Assembly: GCF_014203025.1 (NCBI RefSeq)
Contig: NZ_JACHID010000008.1
Span: 1 to 64,000 of the forward strand
DNA length: 64,000 bases
From: Desulfurispira natronophila
Lineage (GTDB): Bacteria > Chrysiogenota > Chrysiogenetes > Chrysiogenales > Chrysiogenaceae
Direction: 5' to 3'
The notes under the pieces were generated by a model that was not told the origin of the DNA, made no database searches, and saw only the letters and a program-made list of their open reading frames with translations. Shown here piece after piece: positions 54,149 to 63,679 of the stretch; position 1 is the stretch's first letter, and the number at the start of each line of letters is the position of its first letter. The position numbers were made by a program, and so were the translations under genes.

Positions 54149-55187
54149 ACTGCACCTGGCCGCTTCCACGGACGATCTCGCCGACTATGACCGGTTGCTC
54201 GCCTGCCTGTTCCAAAGAAGCCATGGCTTCGTGCACCTGCTCCTTGCGCACGACGATGAGGAAGCCGCAACCCATGTTGAAGGTACGGGCCATCTCGGCA
54301 AAGGGCAGGTGACTCATCTCCTGGATCAGATCGAATATGGGCAGGGTGGGCAAAGCGTCGGTCTGGATAAAGGCATCCAGATCCGGGGGAAGAATGCGGG
54401 GGATATTCTCACTCAGGCCGCCGCCTGTGACATGCACCATGCCCTGCACCGCAACGGTTTCAAGCAGCGAAAGTATAGGGCGTACGTAGATGCGGGTTGG
54501 CTCCAGCAGTGTTTGCCCCAGGGGGCGCGCGAGAATTTCCGGCTGCCAGTCAAGGGGTTTGTTGTGCTCGGTAAAGAAGATGCGTCGCACCAGGCTGTAG
54601 CCATTGGAGTGAATCCCGCTGGAGGGCAGGGCGATGATGATATCTGATTTGCTGATGTCGCTTCCGGTAATGACACGATCCTCGTCGACAGCCCCTACCA
54701 CAAATCCGGCCAGATCGTACTTGCCGTCGGGATAGAAACCGGGCATTTCGGCGGTTTCGCCACCGATGAGGGCGGCGCTTGCCTGACGGCAGCCCTCGGC
54801 AATTCCGCTGACAATATCTTCGCTGCGGATGGAGGACAGCTTGCCGCAGGCCAGGTAGTCGAGAAAAAACAGGGGCGTTGCCCCCTGGACGAGGATATCG
54901 TTGACACACATGGCCACCAGATCGATGCCCACCGTGTCATGTTTATCCATCATGATGGCTACCTGAAGCTTGGTACCCACCCCGTCGGTACCGGATACCA
55001 GACAGGGTTTACGAAAGCGTTCCGCATCCAGGCGAAAGAGGGAGCCAAAGCCTCCAAAATTGTCCATTACCCCGGGGGTAAAGGTTGACTTGACCATGGA
55101 TGAGATGTTGCGCACAAAAGCATTACCGGCATCGACATCGACACCGGCATCTTTGTAAGTAATGGGCTGGGGAGTGTTGGGAGTCAT
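54138..55187 (-). CDS. purM: phosphoribosylformylglycinamidine cyclo-ligase
   Basis: Closes the imidazole ring to form AIR. 349 residues: YKDAGVDVDAGNAFV, GFGSLFRLDAERFRKPCLVSGTDGVGTKL, MCVNDILVQGA, GGETAEMPGFY and HVTGGGLSENIPRILP. It heads a purM-purN-M16 run on the minus strand; upstream 55188-55365 has no obvious promoter. Confidence 0.97.
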   Translation of the reverse strand: MTPNTPQPITYKDAGVDVDAGNAFVRNISSMVKSTFTPGVMDNFGGFGSLFRLDAERFRKPCLVSGTDGVGTKLQVAIMMDKHDTVGIDLVAMCVNDILVQGATPLFFLDYLACGKLSSIRSEDIVSGIAEGCRQASAALIGGETAEMPGFYPDGKYDLAGFVVGAVDEDRVITGSDISKSDIIIALPSSGIHSNGYSLVRRIFFTEHNKPLDWQPEILARPLGQTLLEPTRIYVRPILSLLETVAVQGMVHVTGGGLSENIPRILPPDLDAFIQTDALPTLPIFDLIQEMSHLPFAEMARTFNMGCGFLIVVRKEQVHEAMASLEQAGEQPVIVGEIVRGSGQVQYGG

Positions 55188-55365
55188 GGAGATTCTGTAC
55201 TCCTTTAGTTATGCAGGCGATGGAAAACCCCGTGTTGTTGCGGCGAGCACGGGCAAAGCAGCGAGACTGTACTAATCATTCCTCGCTCTGCGTGCTGGCG
55301 ACTCGGAAGGTTTTACCTACCTTTTTGTTGGCAAATATTCGCTCTGGAGCGGGTGGACTTCCGTG

Positions 55366-56628
55366 CTATATATCGTCGATTTTAATCTGCTTGATGCGCT
55401 CCAGCTCCTCTTCCACTACCTGACGGGCAATCTCCGGAAGCATCTCTTTGATGTGGTCCTCCAGGATTTCCTGCAGGTGCTGGCGCAGGTTATTGCGCAG
55501 AAACTCTTCCATGTGGCTGCGGTCAACCACAAAGCGCATTTCCGTGAATTCGCCCTTGGGCTCGGGGAAGTAGACCTTGGGGGTGAAGTCAGCGGGAATA
55601 CTGATCTCCAAATCCTTGAGGCGTAAGTGCTGATCCTCATCAGTCCTATCATGGGCAGGAGGTTGAGGCTCGGGAGTAGTTTCCTCTGGTTCGGGTATAT
55701 CCAGGTAGGGATTGCTGTCTTCATCTGTATCTGGCTGGTCTTCGGTGTGGTTACTATCGTCGTCGAAATCGACACTCTCTTCTGGTTCTCCATCTTCTGT
55801 GGAGTCAAGGGTGTCATCGTCAACAATCTCAGGTAGCTCAATTTCGTCATCGAGCTCTTGGGTCTCCAGTAAATCTTCTTCCTCAGTACTATCATAGCCC
55901 AGAGCATCGTCGTCCAAGCCATCAAGTACGCTCCCCAGCTCTTGAAGCGCCTCATCGTCCAGCAAATCGTCCAAATCGCCGGGGTCATCACTGGCGGATT
56001 CAGCTTCCTCGGTGGTTTCGTCTTGTTGCTCAGGTGATAGATCCTCCTGGAGATCATCTTCGCTGTCGTCCTCTTCTGTTGTCAGATCTGCAGGCTGGTC
56101 CTGTTCTTCGTCCAGAAGGTCACCCAAGGCTTCATCAAGAGACTCTTCCTCACTTTCACTTTCATCAGTTTCCGGTCGGAACAAGTCATTGATTTCCCGT
56201 GAAACTTCTTCGTCCAACGAATTGGAGCTGACTCCGCTGAAAATATCATCTAAATCGCTCTCGTCGTCACCCATGGTTGCGCCATCCAAAGCGTGCTTCT
56301 GGTAACACTCCAGCAGGTCCTCTGGATCGAATGGTTTTTTGATTTCCTGGGTAATACCTTCCAAGTCATCAATTTCGCTGAAGTCGCTTTTAAGCAGGAT
56401 AATGGGCAGGGGTTCATCTTCGTGCAAGGCGGTAATAGTTGATTGCATTGAGGCTGCATCAGCAGTGAACTCTGCATCCAGAAAAACCAGCCCAGGGGGA
56501 TTTTGCTGCACCACTTCCCGAAGATTTTCCTCATTGTCAGCAAACAGGACTTCGTACTCGTCGCCAAAGGTGAGCTCGAACAGCTTGCGGAGGCTTGGAC
56601 TTTGATCGGCTACAATAATAGGTCGCAT
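55366..56628 (-). CDS. receiver-domain protein with long acidic linker and PopZ-like C-terminal helix
   Basis: 420 residues. Residues 1-120 are a receiver domain: acidic D8 (with Gln beside it instead of a second Asp), phosphoacceptor D51 in VFLDAEF and K98 in IKKPF. Residues about 130-335 are an extremely acidic, low-complexity linker rich in Asp/Glu. Residues about 340-420 include LEISIPADF and a helical end, NLRQHLQEILEDHIKEMLPE then ARQVVEEELERIKQ, which resembles the PopZ/DUF2497 oligomerisation end. The ATG overlaps the dgt stop by one base. Function is unknown, and a polar or scaffolding role is inferred. Confidence 0.75.
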   Translation of the reverse strand: MRPIIVADQSPSLRKLFELTFGDEYEVLFADNEENLREVVQQNPPGLVFLDAEFTADAASMQSTITALHEDEPLPIILLKSDFSEIDDLEGITQEIKKPFDPEDLLECYQKHALDGATMGDDESDLDDIFSGVSSNSLDEEVSREINDLFRPETDESESEEESLDEALGDLLDEEQDQPADLTTEEDDSEDDLQEDLSPEQQDETTEEAESASDDPGDLDDLLDDEALQELGSVLDGLDDDALGYDSTEEEDLLETQELDDEIELPEIVDDDTLDSTEDGEPEESVDFDDDSNHTEDQPDTDEDSNPYLDIPEPEETTPEPQPPAHDRTDEDQHLRLKDLEISIPADFTPKVYFPEPKGEFTEMRFVVDRSHMEEFLRNNLRQHLQEILEDHIKEMLPEIARQVVEEELERIKQIKIDDI

Positions 56629-57641
56629 CACATTCCCCAGGGTTTTGGTAGAAAAATTCGATGGTATTGATCCAGCAAGTAACGGTCGGTCATTCCAGCC
56701 AGATGGTCACACACCGCGCGCTCGGGTGAGGCCTCTTCCACACAGTATTCTACTGATTTTATATGGTTTTGGTAGTATTCGTAAAGTTCTTTTATGATTT
56801 TATATGCTTTGTCGAACTCTTCCTGGATTACAGGATGAGGGTATATGCTTTCGTACATGTATGTCTTAAGTTCTTCTGTTGCCTCGTTCACCTCATCACT
56901 CATGGCAATGATAGAGTAATCCTTTGCGCGTGTAGTGGCAATAATATCTCCTGCCATGCGCTGTATGCGCTCTGAGTGTGTCTGGCCCAATACGGCTATG
57001 GGTTCACGCGGCAGTTCTTCAAGGGAAAGCAGTCCAGCCCGCACGGCATCATCAATATCGTGGTTAATATATGCTACGGCATCAGATATACGCACTACCT
57101 GACCTTCCAAGGTCATGGGCAGCGTTTTTTGGCGCAGCTTTCCTTTCCCCTTCGAGTGAAGCAGAATGCCATCTCGAACTTCACGAGTCAAGTTGAGACC
57201 ACCACCGTGGTTTTCCAGCACATCCACTACCCGGAGGCTCTGGCGCGCGTGATGAAAGTCTCCGCTCATAATGTCGGCCAGCACGCGCTCGCCGGCATGA
57301 CCCATGGGGGTATGTCCAAGGTCGTGCCCCAAGGATATGGCTTCAGTAAGATCTTCGTTAAGGCGCAGGGCACGGGTAATGGTGCGAGCGACCTGGGATA
57401 CTTCCAGGGTATGGGTCAGGCGGGTGCGATAGTGGTCGTTTGATGGTGCCAGAAAGACCTGTGTCTTGTGTTTAAGGCGTCGAAAGGCCTTGCTGTGAAG
57501 AATGCGATCCCGGTCCCGCTGGAAGGCGGTGCGAAAGGCACACTCCTCTATAGGGTAACGTCGTCCACTGCTGGTATCGCTGAAGGCCGCCAGGGGGTGG
57601 AGGGTCTGATGTTCCAATTGTTCAAGTTCTGTGCGTATCAT
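56628..57641 (-). CDS. dgt: dGTPase-like HD-domain triphosphohydrolase
   Basis: 337 residues. The HD metal site is [27 protein letters not shown] and [16 protein letters not shown], with a later D in [17 protein letters not shown]. This is the short bacterial dNTPase form (E. coli Dgt is about 505). It hydrolyses dNTPs to nucleosides plus triphosphate. An ftsZ terminator lies upstream, so it probably has its own promoter. Confidence 0.93.
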   Translation of the reverse strand: MIRTELEQLEHQTLHPLAAFSDTSSGRRYPIEECAFRTAFQRDRDRILHSKAFRRLKHKTQVFLAPSNDHYRTRLTHTLEVSQVARTITRALRLNEDLTEAISLGHDLGHTPMGHAGERVLADIMSGDFHHARQSLRVVDVLENHGGGLNLTREVRDGILLHSKGKGKLRQKTLPMTLEGQVVRISDAVAYINHDIDDAVRAGLLSLEELPREPIAVLGQTHSERIQRMAGDIIATTRAKDYSIIAMSDEVNEATEELKTYMYESIYPHPVIQEEFDKAYKIIKELYEYYQNHIKSVEYCVEEASPERAVCDHLAGMTDRYLLDQYHRIFLPKPWGM

Positions 57642-57702
57642 GTAACGACCTGGTGTGTTTACGGGCTGTTTCTAGTGAGCGATAATGGGGCAAGTGCGTT
57701 AC

Positions 57703-57734
57703 AAAAAAGCCCCTCCGCGGCAGACAGAGGGGCT
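57703..57734 (-). terminator. ftsZ terminator
   Basis: AGCCCCTC / GAGGGGCT stem with an 11-nt loop and a TTTTTT run on the minus strand, just after the ftsZ stop. Confidence 0.88.
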
Positions 57735-57757
57735 GGGGATTGTGTTGCGGTAAGGTG

Positions 57758-59152
57758 TCAGTCGGCCTGGTTGCGTAGAAAAGCAGGGATATCGAAGTAG
57801 TCGGTTTCGTCGTTCCCCCCAAGGATCTGGTGAATTTTTTGTACATCAGCGCTCTGGTTTTCGCGAATTTTCTTAATAGAGACAAATTCTTGATTGACCC
57901 GGCTGCCAGTTGGAGGAGTCGTATTCTTTTGCTCCTCCTGGGGAGGTACTTCATCGATAATCATGTCATCATCTTGCAGGTCGCGCTCCAAGGCTCCCAG
58001 GGCTGCATGGGGTGTGGCAGCAGGGGGAGAGGCCGGGTGAGGCGAAGCAGGTTGTGCTACTGATGCAGCTGCAGCAGGTTCTTTGGCAGGTGGAGTATTG
58101 CCTGCAGCCACTGATTCAGGTGCCTTGCGGCTACCATCATTGGTTACCGCTGCTTTATTTTCTGCGTTGGCAGCGGCAGCACGTGCCTTCTCCTCGTCAC
58201 TGCGGAAGCTGGTCGCGATGACCGTCACCTTCATGCGGCTTTCCATGTCGGGATTGATGACGTTACCATAAATGATTTCGGCATCACCTTTGGCGGCTTC
58301 GCTGACGACTTTGGCCACAGCTTCAATTTCGTGCAGGGCGGTATCCATGCCGCAGGTGATATTGAGTAGTATGTTTTTGGCGCCGGAAATATCAAAGTCC
58401 TTGAGCAAGGGACTGGTGATGGCCTTGCGAGCAGCTTCTACAGCGCGGTTCTCGCCTTCTGCCTCGCCGGTTCCCATGAGGGCCAGGCCAGAGTTGGTCA
58501 TAACCGTTCGTACGTCGGCAAAATCGATGTTCACCATGCCGGTGACGTTGATGGCGTCAGAAATACCCTGGACGGCTTGTTTCAAAACGTCGTCTGCCAG
58601 CAGGTAGGCTTCGGTAAGTTTAGTGCTCTTGTCGCAGATCTCAAAAAGGCGCTGGTTGGGGATAGTAATGACGCTGTCCACGTAGTCGCGTAGCTCAAGA
58701 TACCCTTTTTGGGCGACCTGTATGCGGCGACGCCCCTCAAAGGTAAAGGGCATGGTGGCAACGGCGATGGTTAATGCGCCCATTTCCCGTGCTACCTTGG
58801 CGATGACTGGTGAAGCTCCGGTTCCGGTACCTCCACCCAGTCCCAGTGTCACAAATACCATATCGGCCCCGCTGAGTGCTTCGCGCAGGCGTTCTGCATC
58901 CTCCTCTGCAGCCTTCCGGCCTACATCGGGGTTGGCTCCGGCACCCAGGCCGCGAGTGAGTTTTGAGCCAATTTGTAACTTAACGGGAGCTTTGGATATA
59001 TCCAGTGCCCGCTGATCGGTATTGGCGGCGATGAACTCAACACCCTCCAGAGCAGCATCAATCATGCTATTGACAGCATTGCCGCCGGCTCCACCAACGC
59101 CTATGACCTTGATCATGGCTCCAGGTATATAATCTTCTTCAAATTCCAACAT
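57758..59152 (-). CDS. ftsZ: cell division protein FtsZ
   Basis: Tubulin-like GTPase that forms the division ring. 464 residues: [17 protein letters not shown], the signature [25 protein letters not shown] (T7 loop). A variable linker rich in Ala and Pro (about 330-405) is longer than usual. The C-terminal peptide [14 protein letters not shown] binds FtsA. It is last in the fts run and followed by a terminator. Confidence 0.98.
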   Translation of the reverse strand: MLEFEEDYIPGAMIKVIGVGGAGGNAVNSMIDAALEGVEFIAANTDQRALDISKAPVKLQIGSKLTRGLGAGANPDVGRKAAEEDAERLREALSGADMVFVTLGLGGGTGTGASPVIAKVAREMGALTIAVATMPFTFEGRRRIQVAQKGYLELRDYVDSVITIPNQRLFEICDKSTKLTEAYLLADDVLKQAVQGISDAINVTGMVNIDFADVRTVMTNSGLALMGTGEAEGENRAVEAARKAITSPLLKDFDISGAKNILLNITCGMDTALHEIEAVAKVVSEAAKGDAEIIYGNVINPDMESRMKVTVIATSFRSDEEKARAAAANAENKAAVTNDGSRKAPESVAAGNTPPAKEPAAAASVAQPASPHPASPPAATPHAALGALERDLQDDDMIIDEVPPQEEQKNTTPPTGSRVNQEFVSIKKIRENQSADVQKIHQILGGNDETDYFDIPAFLRNQAD

Positions 59153-59312
59153 ATATCAGTCCCCCTCGCATCCATTGGACAGGTGCCAATAGTCTATCAG
59201 ATTCACGTCTGAAGTGGACGAAATGCTTGCACAGGCAAGTGTGTTAGTTTTGGCCGTGATCATCACGCTTGTGAGGCACGACAAAGTCAACTTTACCTGA
59301 TATGGCGTACTT

Positions 59313-60584
59313 TTAAAAGAACTCATCAAAAAGTTTTTTAGCTTTTTGGCCGATTTTTTTCATGGAGCCGCTGGTAGCATTGGCCAGATTTCCATGGTCA
59401 CCCTCACGGTGCTCCTCCAGCATGTATGGGTTTTCAGTAGCGGCGTAGAGTACGAGCCCTACAGCGGTAGAGTACTCTGGTGAGCTGGCGATATCCACGA
59501 GGCCACCGAATTTGGCTGGCACGCCGGATCGCAGTTCAGTGCCAAAAACTTTAGCAGCTTCGCTGCTGGCTCCTTCAAGTTGGCTGGTTCCACCGGTTAA
59601 AACAATGCCACTGGTGATGCGGTCCTCCAGTCCGGCACTGACGATTTCTTTTTTTACCCAACCCAGTATTTCTACTAAGCGAGGATTCATAATCTGGCTC
59701 AGTACATAGCGGGAAAGGCGCTTGGGTTCTCGTCCCCCTACACCTGGAACCTCCACGATGGCATTTTCATCCTGGGGCCGAATACTGGCGCAACCATAGC
59801 TGACTTTGATTCGCTCAGCTTCCTTAAATGGAGTTTTAAGGGCAATAGCGATGTCATTGGTGATGTTGACTCCTCCGAAGGGGATGCTGCAGGTATGCCA
59901 AGGGCTGCCTTCAACAATGATTGCTACGTCGGTGGTTCCGCCGCCTATATCTACCACGGCTACTCCGAGGTCCCGCTCGTCATGGGCCAGAACCGCGTAG
60001 GAGGTAGCTAACTGGCTGAGTACCGGGGAGAGAATATTAAGTCCGGCACGGGTGCAGCTTTTGAAGAGATTTTCTATTGAGGTCTTGGAGGCGGTGACAA
60101 TGTGTACTTCTATCTCTAGGCGCACACCGCTCATGCCGAGTGGATCCTTGATAGAGTCCTGGCCGTCGACAACATATTCCTGTGGGAGAACATGTATAAT
60201 TTGGCGGTCCAATGAAATGTCCACTGCTCGGGCAGACTCTATCACCCGATCAATGTCTTCCTGGCTTACTTCGCGATTCTTGATGGCGATAACGCCGCGG
60301 GAGTTGATTCCTTTAGTGTGGGCTCCGGCGATGCTGACATAGACATCACGAATGGTGACTCCGGCCATGAGTTGTGCTTCGTTGACCGCCTTGCGGATAG
60401 CGTCGACCGTCTGGTCGATATTCACCACCACGCCCTTGCGGATGCCGCGGGTTTCAGCCCGGCCAATACCAATAATATTAATTGAGGCGTCGCTCTTGAC
60501 TTGTCCCACCACAACACTGACTTTGGTGGTTCCTATGTCGAGACCGACCAGTATGTTCTTTTTTTCCGCCGCATCTTTTGACAT
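59313..60584 (-). CDS. ftsA: cell division protein FtsA
   Basis: Actin-like ATPase tethering FtsZ to the membrane. 423 residues: LVGLDIGTTKVSVVVGQ, the SHS2 region, VVDIGGGTTDVAIIVEG, GIVLTGGTSQLEGA, and a C-terminal amphipathic helix GSMKKIGQKAKKLFDEFF. It starts at the ftsQ stop (1-bp overlap). A 160-bp gap precedes ftsZ. Confidence 0.97.
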   Translation of the reverse strand: MSKDAAEKKNILVGLDIGTTKVSVVVGQVKSDASINIIGIGRAETRGIRKGVVVNIDQTVDAIRKAVNEAQLMAGVTIRDVYVSIAGAHTKGINSRGVIAIKNREVSQEDIDRVIESARAVDISLDRQIIHVLPQEYVVDGQDSIKDPLGMSGVRLEIEVHIVTASKTSIENLFKSCTRAGLNILSPVLSQLATSYAVLAHDERDLGVAVVDIGGGTTDVAIIVEGSPWHTCSIPFGGVNITNDIAIALKTPFKEAERIKVSYGCASIRPQDENAIVEVPGVGGREPKRLSRYVLSQIMNPRLVEILGWVKKEIVSAGLEDRITSGIVLTGGTSQLEGASSEAAKVFGTELRSGVPAKFGGLVDIASSPEYSTAVGLVLYAATENPYMLEEHREGDHGNLANATSGSMKKIGQKAKKLFDEFF

Positions 60585-61318
60585 TAGTTCCCCAAGCTTT
60601 CATTAATATAAATCGTGTTTTCGTCGATATGTACATCGTAGTTGAGATAAAAGGCGCGGGGCTCACTGGTAATGGCCTGCAGTGCCCGACTTTTGCGGGG
60701 ATATTTTACCTCGCCTATAAAAACTTCCATAGAGTTTTTTACCAGTACCAGACCGCCTTTTTCAATACGTATAGCAAATTCCTCAAATATTTCTTCAGGC
60801 ATACTCTCGGCGAGAGAGTAGAGTAAAAAGGTCTGAGGAATATACTCACCGTTCTTCAGAGGTCCCTTACGGGCTATTTCGATTTCTGGTAGTTCAATGC
60901 CCCGATACTGGAGTTTCTGGTTCGTGGCTTCTCTCACCGTTTCCACTACAAACCCGTCCGAAGAGACATAGTGGCGGTGATTATCCTGTGTCTTGATGGT
61001 GTAGCCGGGTTGATATTCAGAGAAAACAAGTTTGACTAGACCATTGAAGTGCCGAAAAACAGCCACACTTTTCACCCAGGGCAATTGCCCCAGATCTTTT
61101 GCCACTTCGTCTATATCAACACTAACAATACTCGTCCCTAAATAATTTGTAAATAGTGTGGTAATTTTTTCTTCGTCAGCGTAATAGTGACTTTCCTTTA
61201 AAACGGCTCGCAGAGGAATAAACGTTACACTGTGGTAATATTGATAAGCGCTGTAGCCAAAGCCCAGCAAAGCTACAAGAGTGGCAACTGTGAGAGCTAC
61301 AGTGAATCGGCTGCTCAT
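60584..61318 (-). CDS. ftsQ: cell division protein FtsQ/DivIB
   Basis: 244 residues. One membrane helix (about 8-27) is followed by a POTRA domain (VTFIPLRAVLKESHYYADEEKI...LGTSIVSVDIDEV) and a beta domain with LPWVKSVAVFRHFNGLVKLVFSEYQPGY. It links cytoplasmic and periplasmic divisome parts. The position between ddl and ftsA fits the dcw cluster. Confidence 0.9.
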   Translation of the reverse strand: MSSRFTVALTVATLVALLGFGYSAYQYYHSVTFIPLRAVLKESHYYADEEKITTLFTNYLGTSIVSVDIDEVAKDLGQLPWVKSVAVFRHFNGLVKLVFSEYQPGYTIKTQDNHRHYVSSDGFVVETVREATNQKLQYRGIELPEIEIARKGPLKNGEYIPQTFLLYSLAESMPEEIFEEFAIRIEKGGLVLVKNSMEVFIGEVKYPRKSRALQAITSEPRAFYLNYDVHIDENTIYINESLGN

Positions 61319-61324
61319 GCTTGC

Positions 61325-62233
61325 TTATCCCAGCGTGTCCTGCAGCACACGCTCCACCACAGTCGCGAAATCCCAGTCGCGCAGCTGGGCTGCTTTGGGA
61401 ATCAGACTGGTTGGGGTCATGCCCGGATTGGTGTTGATCTCTAGCAGGTAAGGAATATTGTGGCGTACCAGAAAGTCAACACGGTAGGTTCCCCGGAGGC
61501 GCAGGGTGCGGGACAGGGTGCTGCTGTAGCGCACCAGCTGTGCCGCGACCGATTCATCCAGGCGGGCTGGGAGGTGATAGGTAGTGTCTGAGCGGGAATA
61601 CTTTGCCTCGTAGTCGTAAAAGGTTTTACCGGCTACAATACCCACCAGGGGCAGCACTTCTGTGCCAATAAAGCCACAGGTTACCTCATAGCCTTCAATG
61701 TACTCCTCGATGAGCACACAAAGGTCAAGGTCAAAGCAGTCATCCAAAGCTGCTTGTAGTTCGGCCTCGTTGTTTACCAGGTGGACACCGATGCTTGAGC
61801 CTTCGCAGGGCGACTTGACTACCAGGGGGAAGGTGAGGCTGGAGGCGCCAATCGTCTGCAGAAGGTTTGCGCGTTGCTCCTCGCTATAGACAGCAAAGTG
61901 GGGGGTGGGAATCCCGCTGGCTACGGCTACTTTTTTCGTGATGACCTTGTCCATAGCAACCGCACTTCCCGTGACTCCGGTTCCCGTGGAGGGGATGCCC
62001 AGCATCTCAAGATATCCCTGGATAACGCCGTTTTCACCGGTGCCTCCATGCAGGGTGTTGTAGACAACATCTACGCTTGAGGCTTTTGCCAGGTCTCCGG
62101 AGACAGCGGGATCTATTTTGGTCACTTGATGTCCAAGGGACTGCAGGGCGGCACCTATTCCCTGCCCACTCTGCAGGGAAACCTCTCGTTCCCGGGAAGT
62201 TCCTCCCATCAGCAATCCCACGTGCAGGCTCAT
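61325..62233 (-). CDS. ddl: D-alanine-D-alanine ligase
   Basis: ATP-dependent D-Ala-D-Ala synthesis for peptidoglycan. 302 residues: VGLLMGGTSREREVSLQSG, HGGTGENGVIQGYLEMLGIP, VVKSPCEGSSIGVHLV, PLVGIVAGKTFYDYEAKY, DFLVRHNIPYLLEINTNPGMT. It is 4-bp coupled to the aminotransferase upstream. Confidence 0.97.
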   Translation of the reverse strand: MSLHVGLLMGGTSREREVSLQSGQGIGAALQSLGHQVTKIDPAVSGDLAKASSVDVVYNTLHGGTGENGVIQGYLEMLGIPSTGTGVTGSAVAMDKVITKKVAVASGIPTPHFAVYSEEQRANLLQTIGASSLTFPLVVKSPCEGSSIGVHLVNNEAELQAALDDCFDLDLCVLIEEYIEGYEVTCGFIGTEVLPLVGIVAGKTFYDYEAKYSRSDTTYHLPARLDESVAAQLVRYSSTLSRTLRLRGTYRVDFLVRHNIPYLLEINTNPGMTPTSLIPKAAQLRDWDFATVVERVLQDTLG

Positions 62234-63441
62234 GCCTGGTTTTCCCGCAGAAACTCTTCCAGACGGTCCATGGCGTTGTGAATAAGGTCAACCTGCGGTA
62301 AGAAGACGACCCGGAAGTGGCTGTCGCTGAAATAGTTAAATCCACGTCCCTGTACCAGCAGTACCTGCTGATCGCTGAGGAAGCGGTAGACAAAATCCTC
62401 GTCATTTTTAAAGCGAAAGCGGCGCAAGTCAAAGGACGGGAAGGCATACAGCGCCCCTTTGGGTTTGACGCAGTTTATGCCTTCAATCGCGCTCAGGCGT
62501 TCATAAATGGCATTGCGCTGACTGTAAAGGCGACCGCCCGGCGATGTGAGCGAAAAGATAGATTGAATTCCCCCCAGCGCTGCCTGAACTCCCCACTGCC
62601 CCAGGGCATTGGAGCACAAACGCATACTGGCCAGCAGGGTGATGCCATCGATATAGTCCTCGGCCTCGCGCACCGGGCCGCTGAAGAACATCCACCCAAC
62701 CCGATAACCCGCTGCCCGGTAGACCTTGCTCAGTCCACCATAGGTGACAGTCAGTACATCGTTGGACAGCGCTGCCATAGGGTGATGCTCTATATCGTCG
62801 TAGAGGATCTTATTGTAAATCTCATCGCTGTAGAGAACCAGGCCGTGTACCCGGCACAGGTCGACGATCTCCAGCAGCGTTTCCTTGTCGTAAACCGCTC
62901 CGGTGGGGTTGTTCGGGTTTATGACCACAACTCCCTTGGTGCGGGAGGTTATTTTGGCCTCCATGTCAGCTAGATCCGGGTTCCACTCTCGGTCTTCGCG
63001 GCAGTTATAGTGAACAGCCTTGCCACCAGCCAGTCGCACCGCTGCGGTCCACAAGGGGTAGTCCGGTGAGGGTACCAGTATTTCATCGCCAGGATTGAGA
63101 AAGGCTTCCATGGACATCATAATGAGTTCACTGACTCCATTGCCAAGGAAGACATTCTCTATGCGCACGTCTTCTATGTTCTGCAGCTGGGTTTCGTTAA
63201 CTACTGCCTGGCGTGCTGGGAAAATACCTTTGGAGTCACTGTAGGCCTCTGCCTGGATGATGTTCTGGGTGATAGCCTGGTTGATAGCCTCCGGAACCCG
63301 AAAGCCAAACTGGGCTGGATTGCCAATGTTCAGTTCAATGATATTGTGGCCGGAACGCAGCAGCTCACCAGATTTCTGGGCGATTTTGCCGCGTATTTCA
63401 TAATTTACATCGCACAGATGCTGGGATTTGACATACGACAT
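62230..63441 (-). CDS. class I aminotransferase, AlaA-like
   Basis: 403 residues from the ATG at 63441 (an earlier in-frame start is weaker). PLP enzyme: IELNIGNPAQFGFRVPEAI, PSPDYPLWTAAVRLAGG, INPNNPTGAVYDKETL, YSDEIYNKILYDD, and TYGGLSKVYRAAGYRVGW (Schiff-base Lys). The NNPTGA, DEIYNKI and SKVYRAAGYR text matches the AlaA/AlaT glutamate-pyruvate transaminase group. Coupling to ddl suggests alanine supply for cell-wall precursors. This role is inferred. Confidence 0.88.
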   Translation of the reverse strand: MSYVKSQHLCDVNYEIRGKIAQKSGELLRSGHNIIELNIGNPAQFGFRVPEAINQAITQNIIQAEAYSDSKGIFPARQAVVNETQLQNIEDVRIENVFLGNGVSELIMMSMEAFLNPGDEILVPSPDYPLWTAAVRLAGGKAVHYNCREDREWNPDLADMEAKITSRTKGVVVINPNNPTGAVYDKETLLEIVDLCRVHGLVLYSDEIYNKILYDDIEHHPMAALSNDVLTVTYGGLSKVYRAAGYRVGWMFFSGPVREAEDYIDGITLLASMRLCSNALGQWGVQAALGGIQSIFSLTSPGGRLYSQRNAIYERLSAIEGINCVKPKGALYAFPSFDLRRFRFKNDEDFVYRFLSDQQVLLVQGRGFNYFSDSHFRVVFLPQVDLIHNAMDRLEEFLRENQA

Positions 63442-63679
63442 GGGGCTGGTTCTCCATAGTGATATTCCTGTCAATGCAGTGACAGATTATGCGTTTACTG
63501 CGGCGAATAACTCTGCTCCAAGCTAGCAAGTGCGCTAAGCGTGGCAACAAGGGGAATTAGCAGGGAGATACCTTATATTTTTTACCAATGGCTGTCAAAG
63601 GCTAATTCCCATGGCAGTCCATGTTCAAACAGGGCTTTTCATGGGCTTTGGGTGCAAAACCTCCATGGTTGTCACTTTG

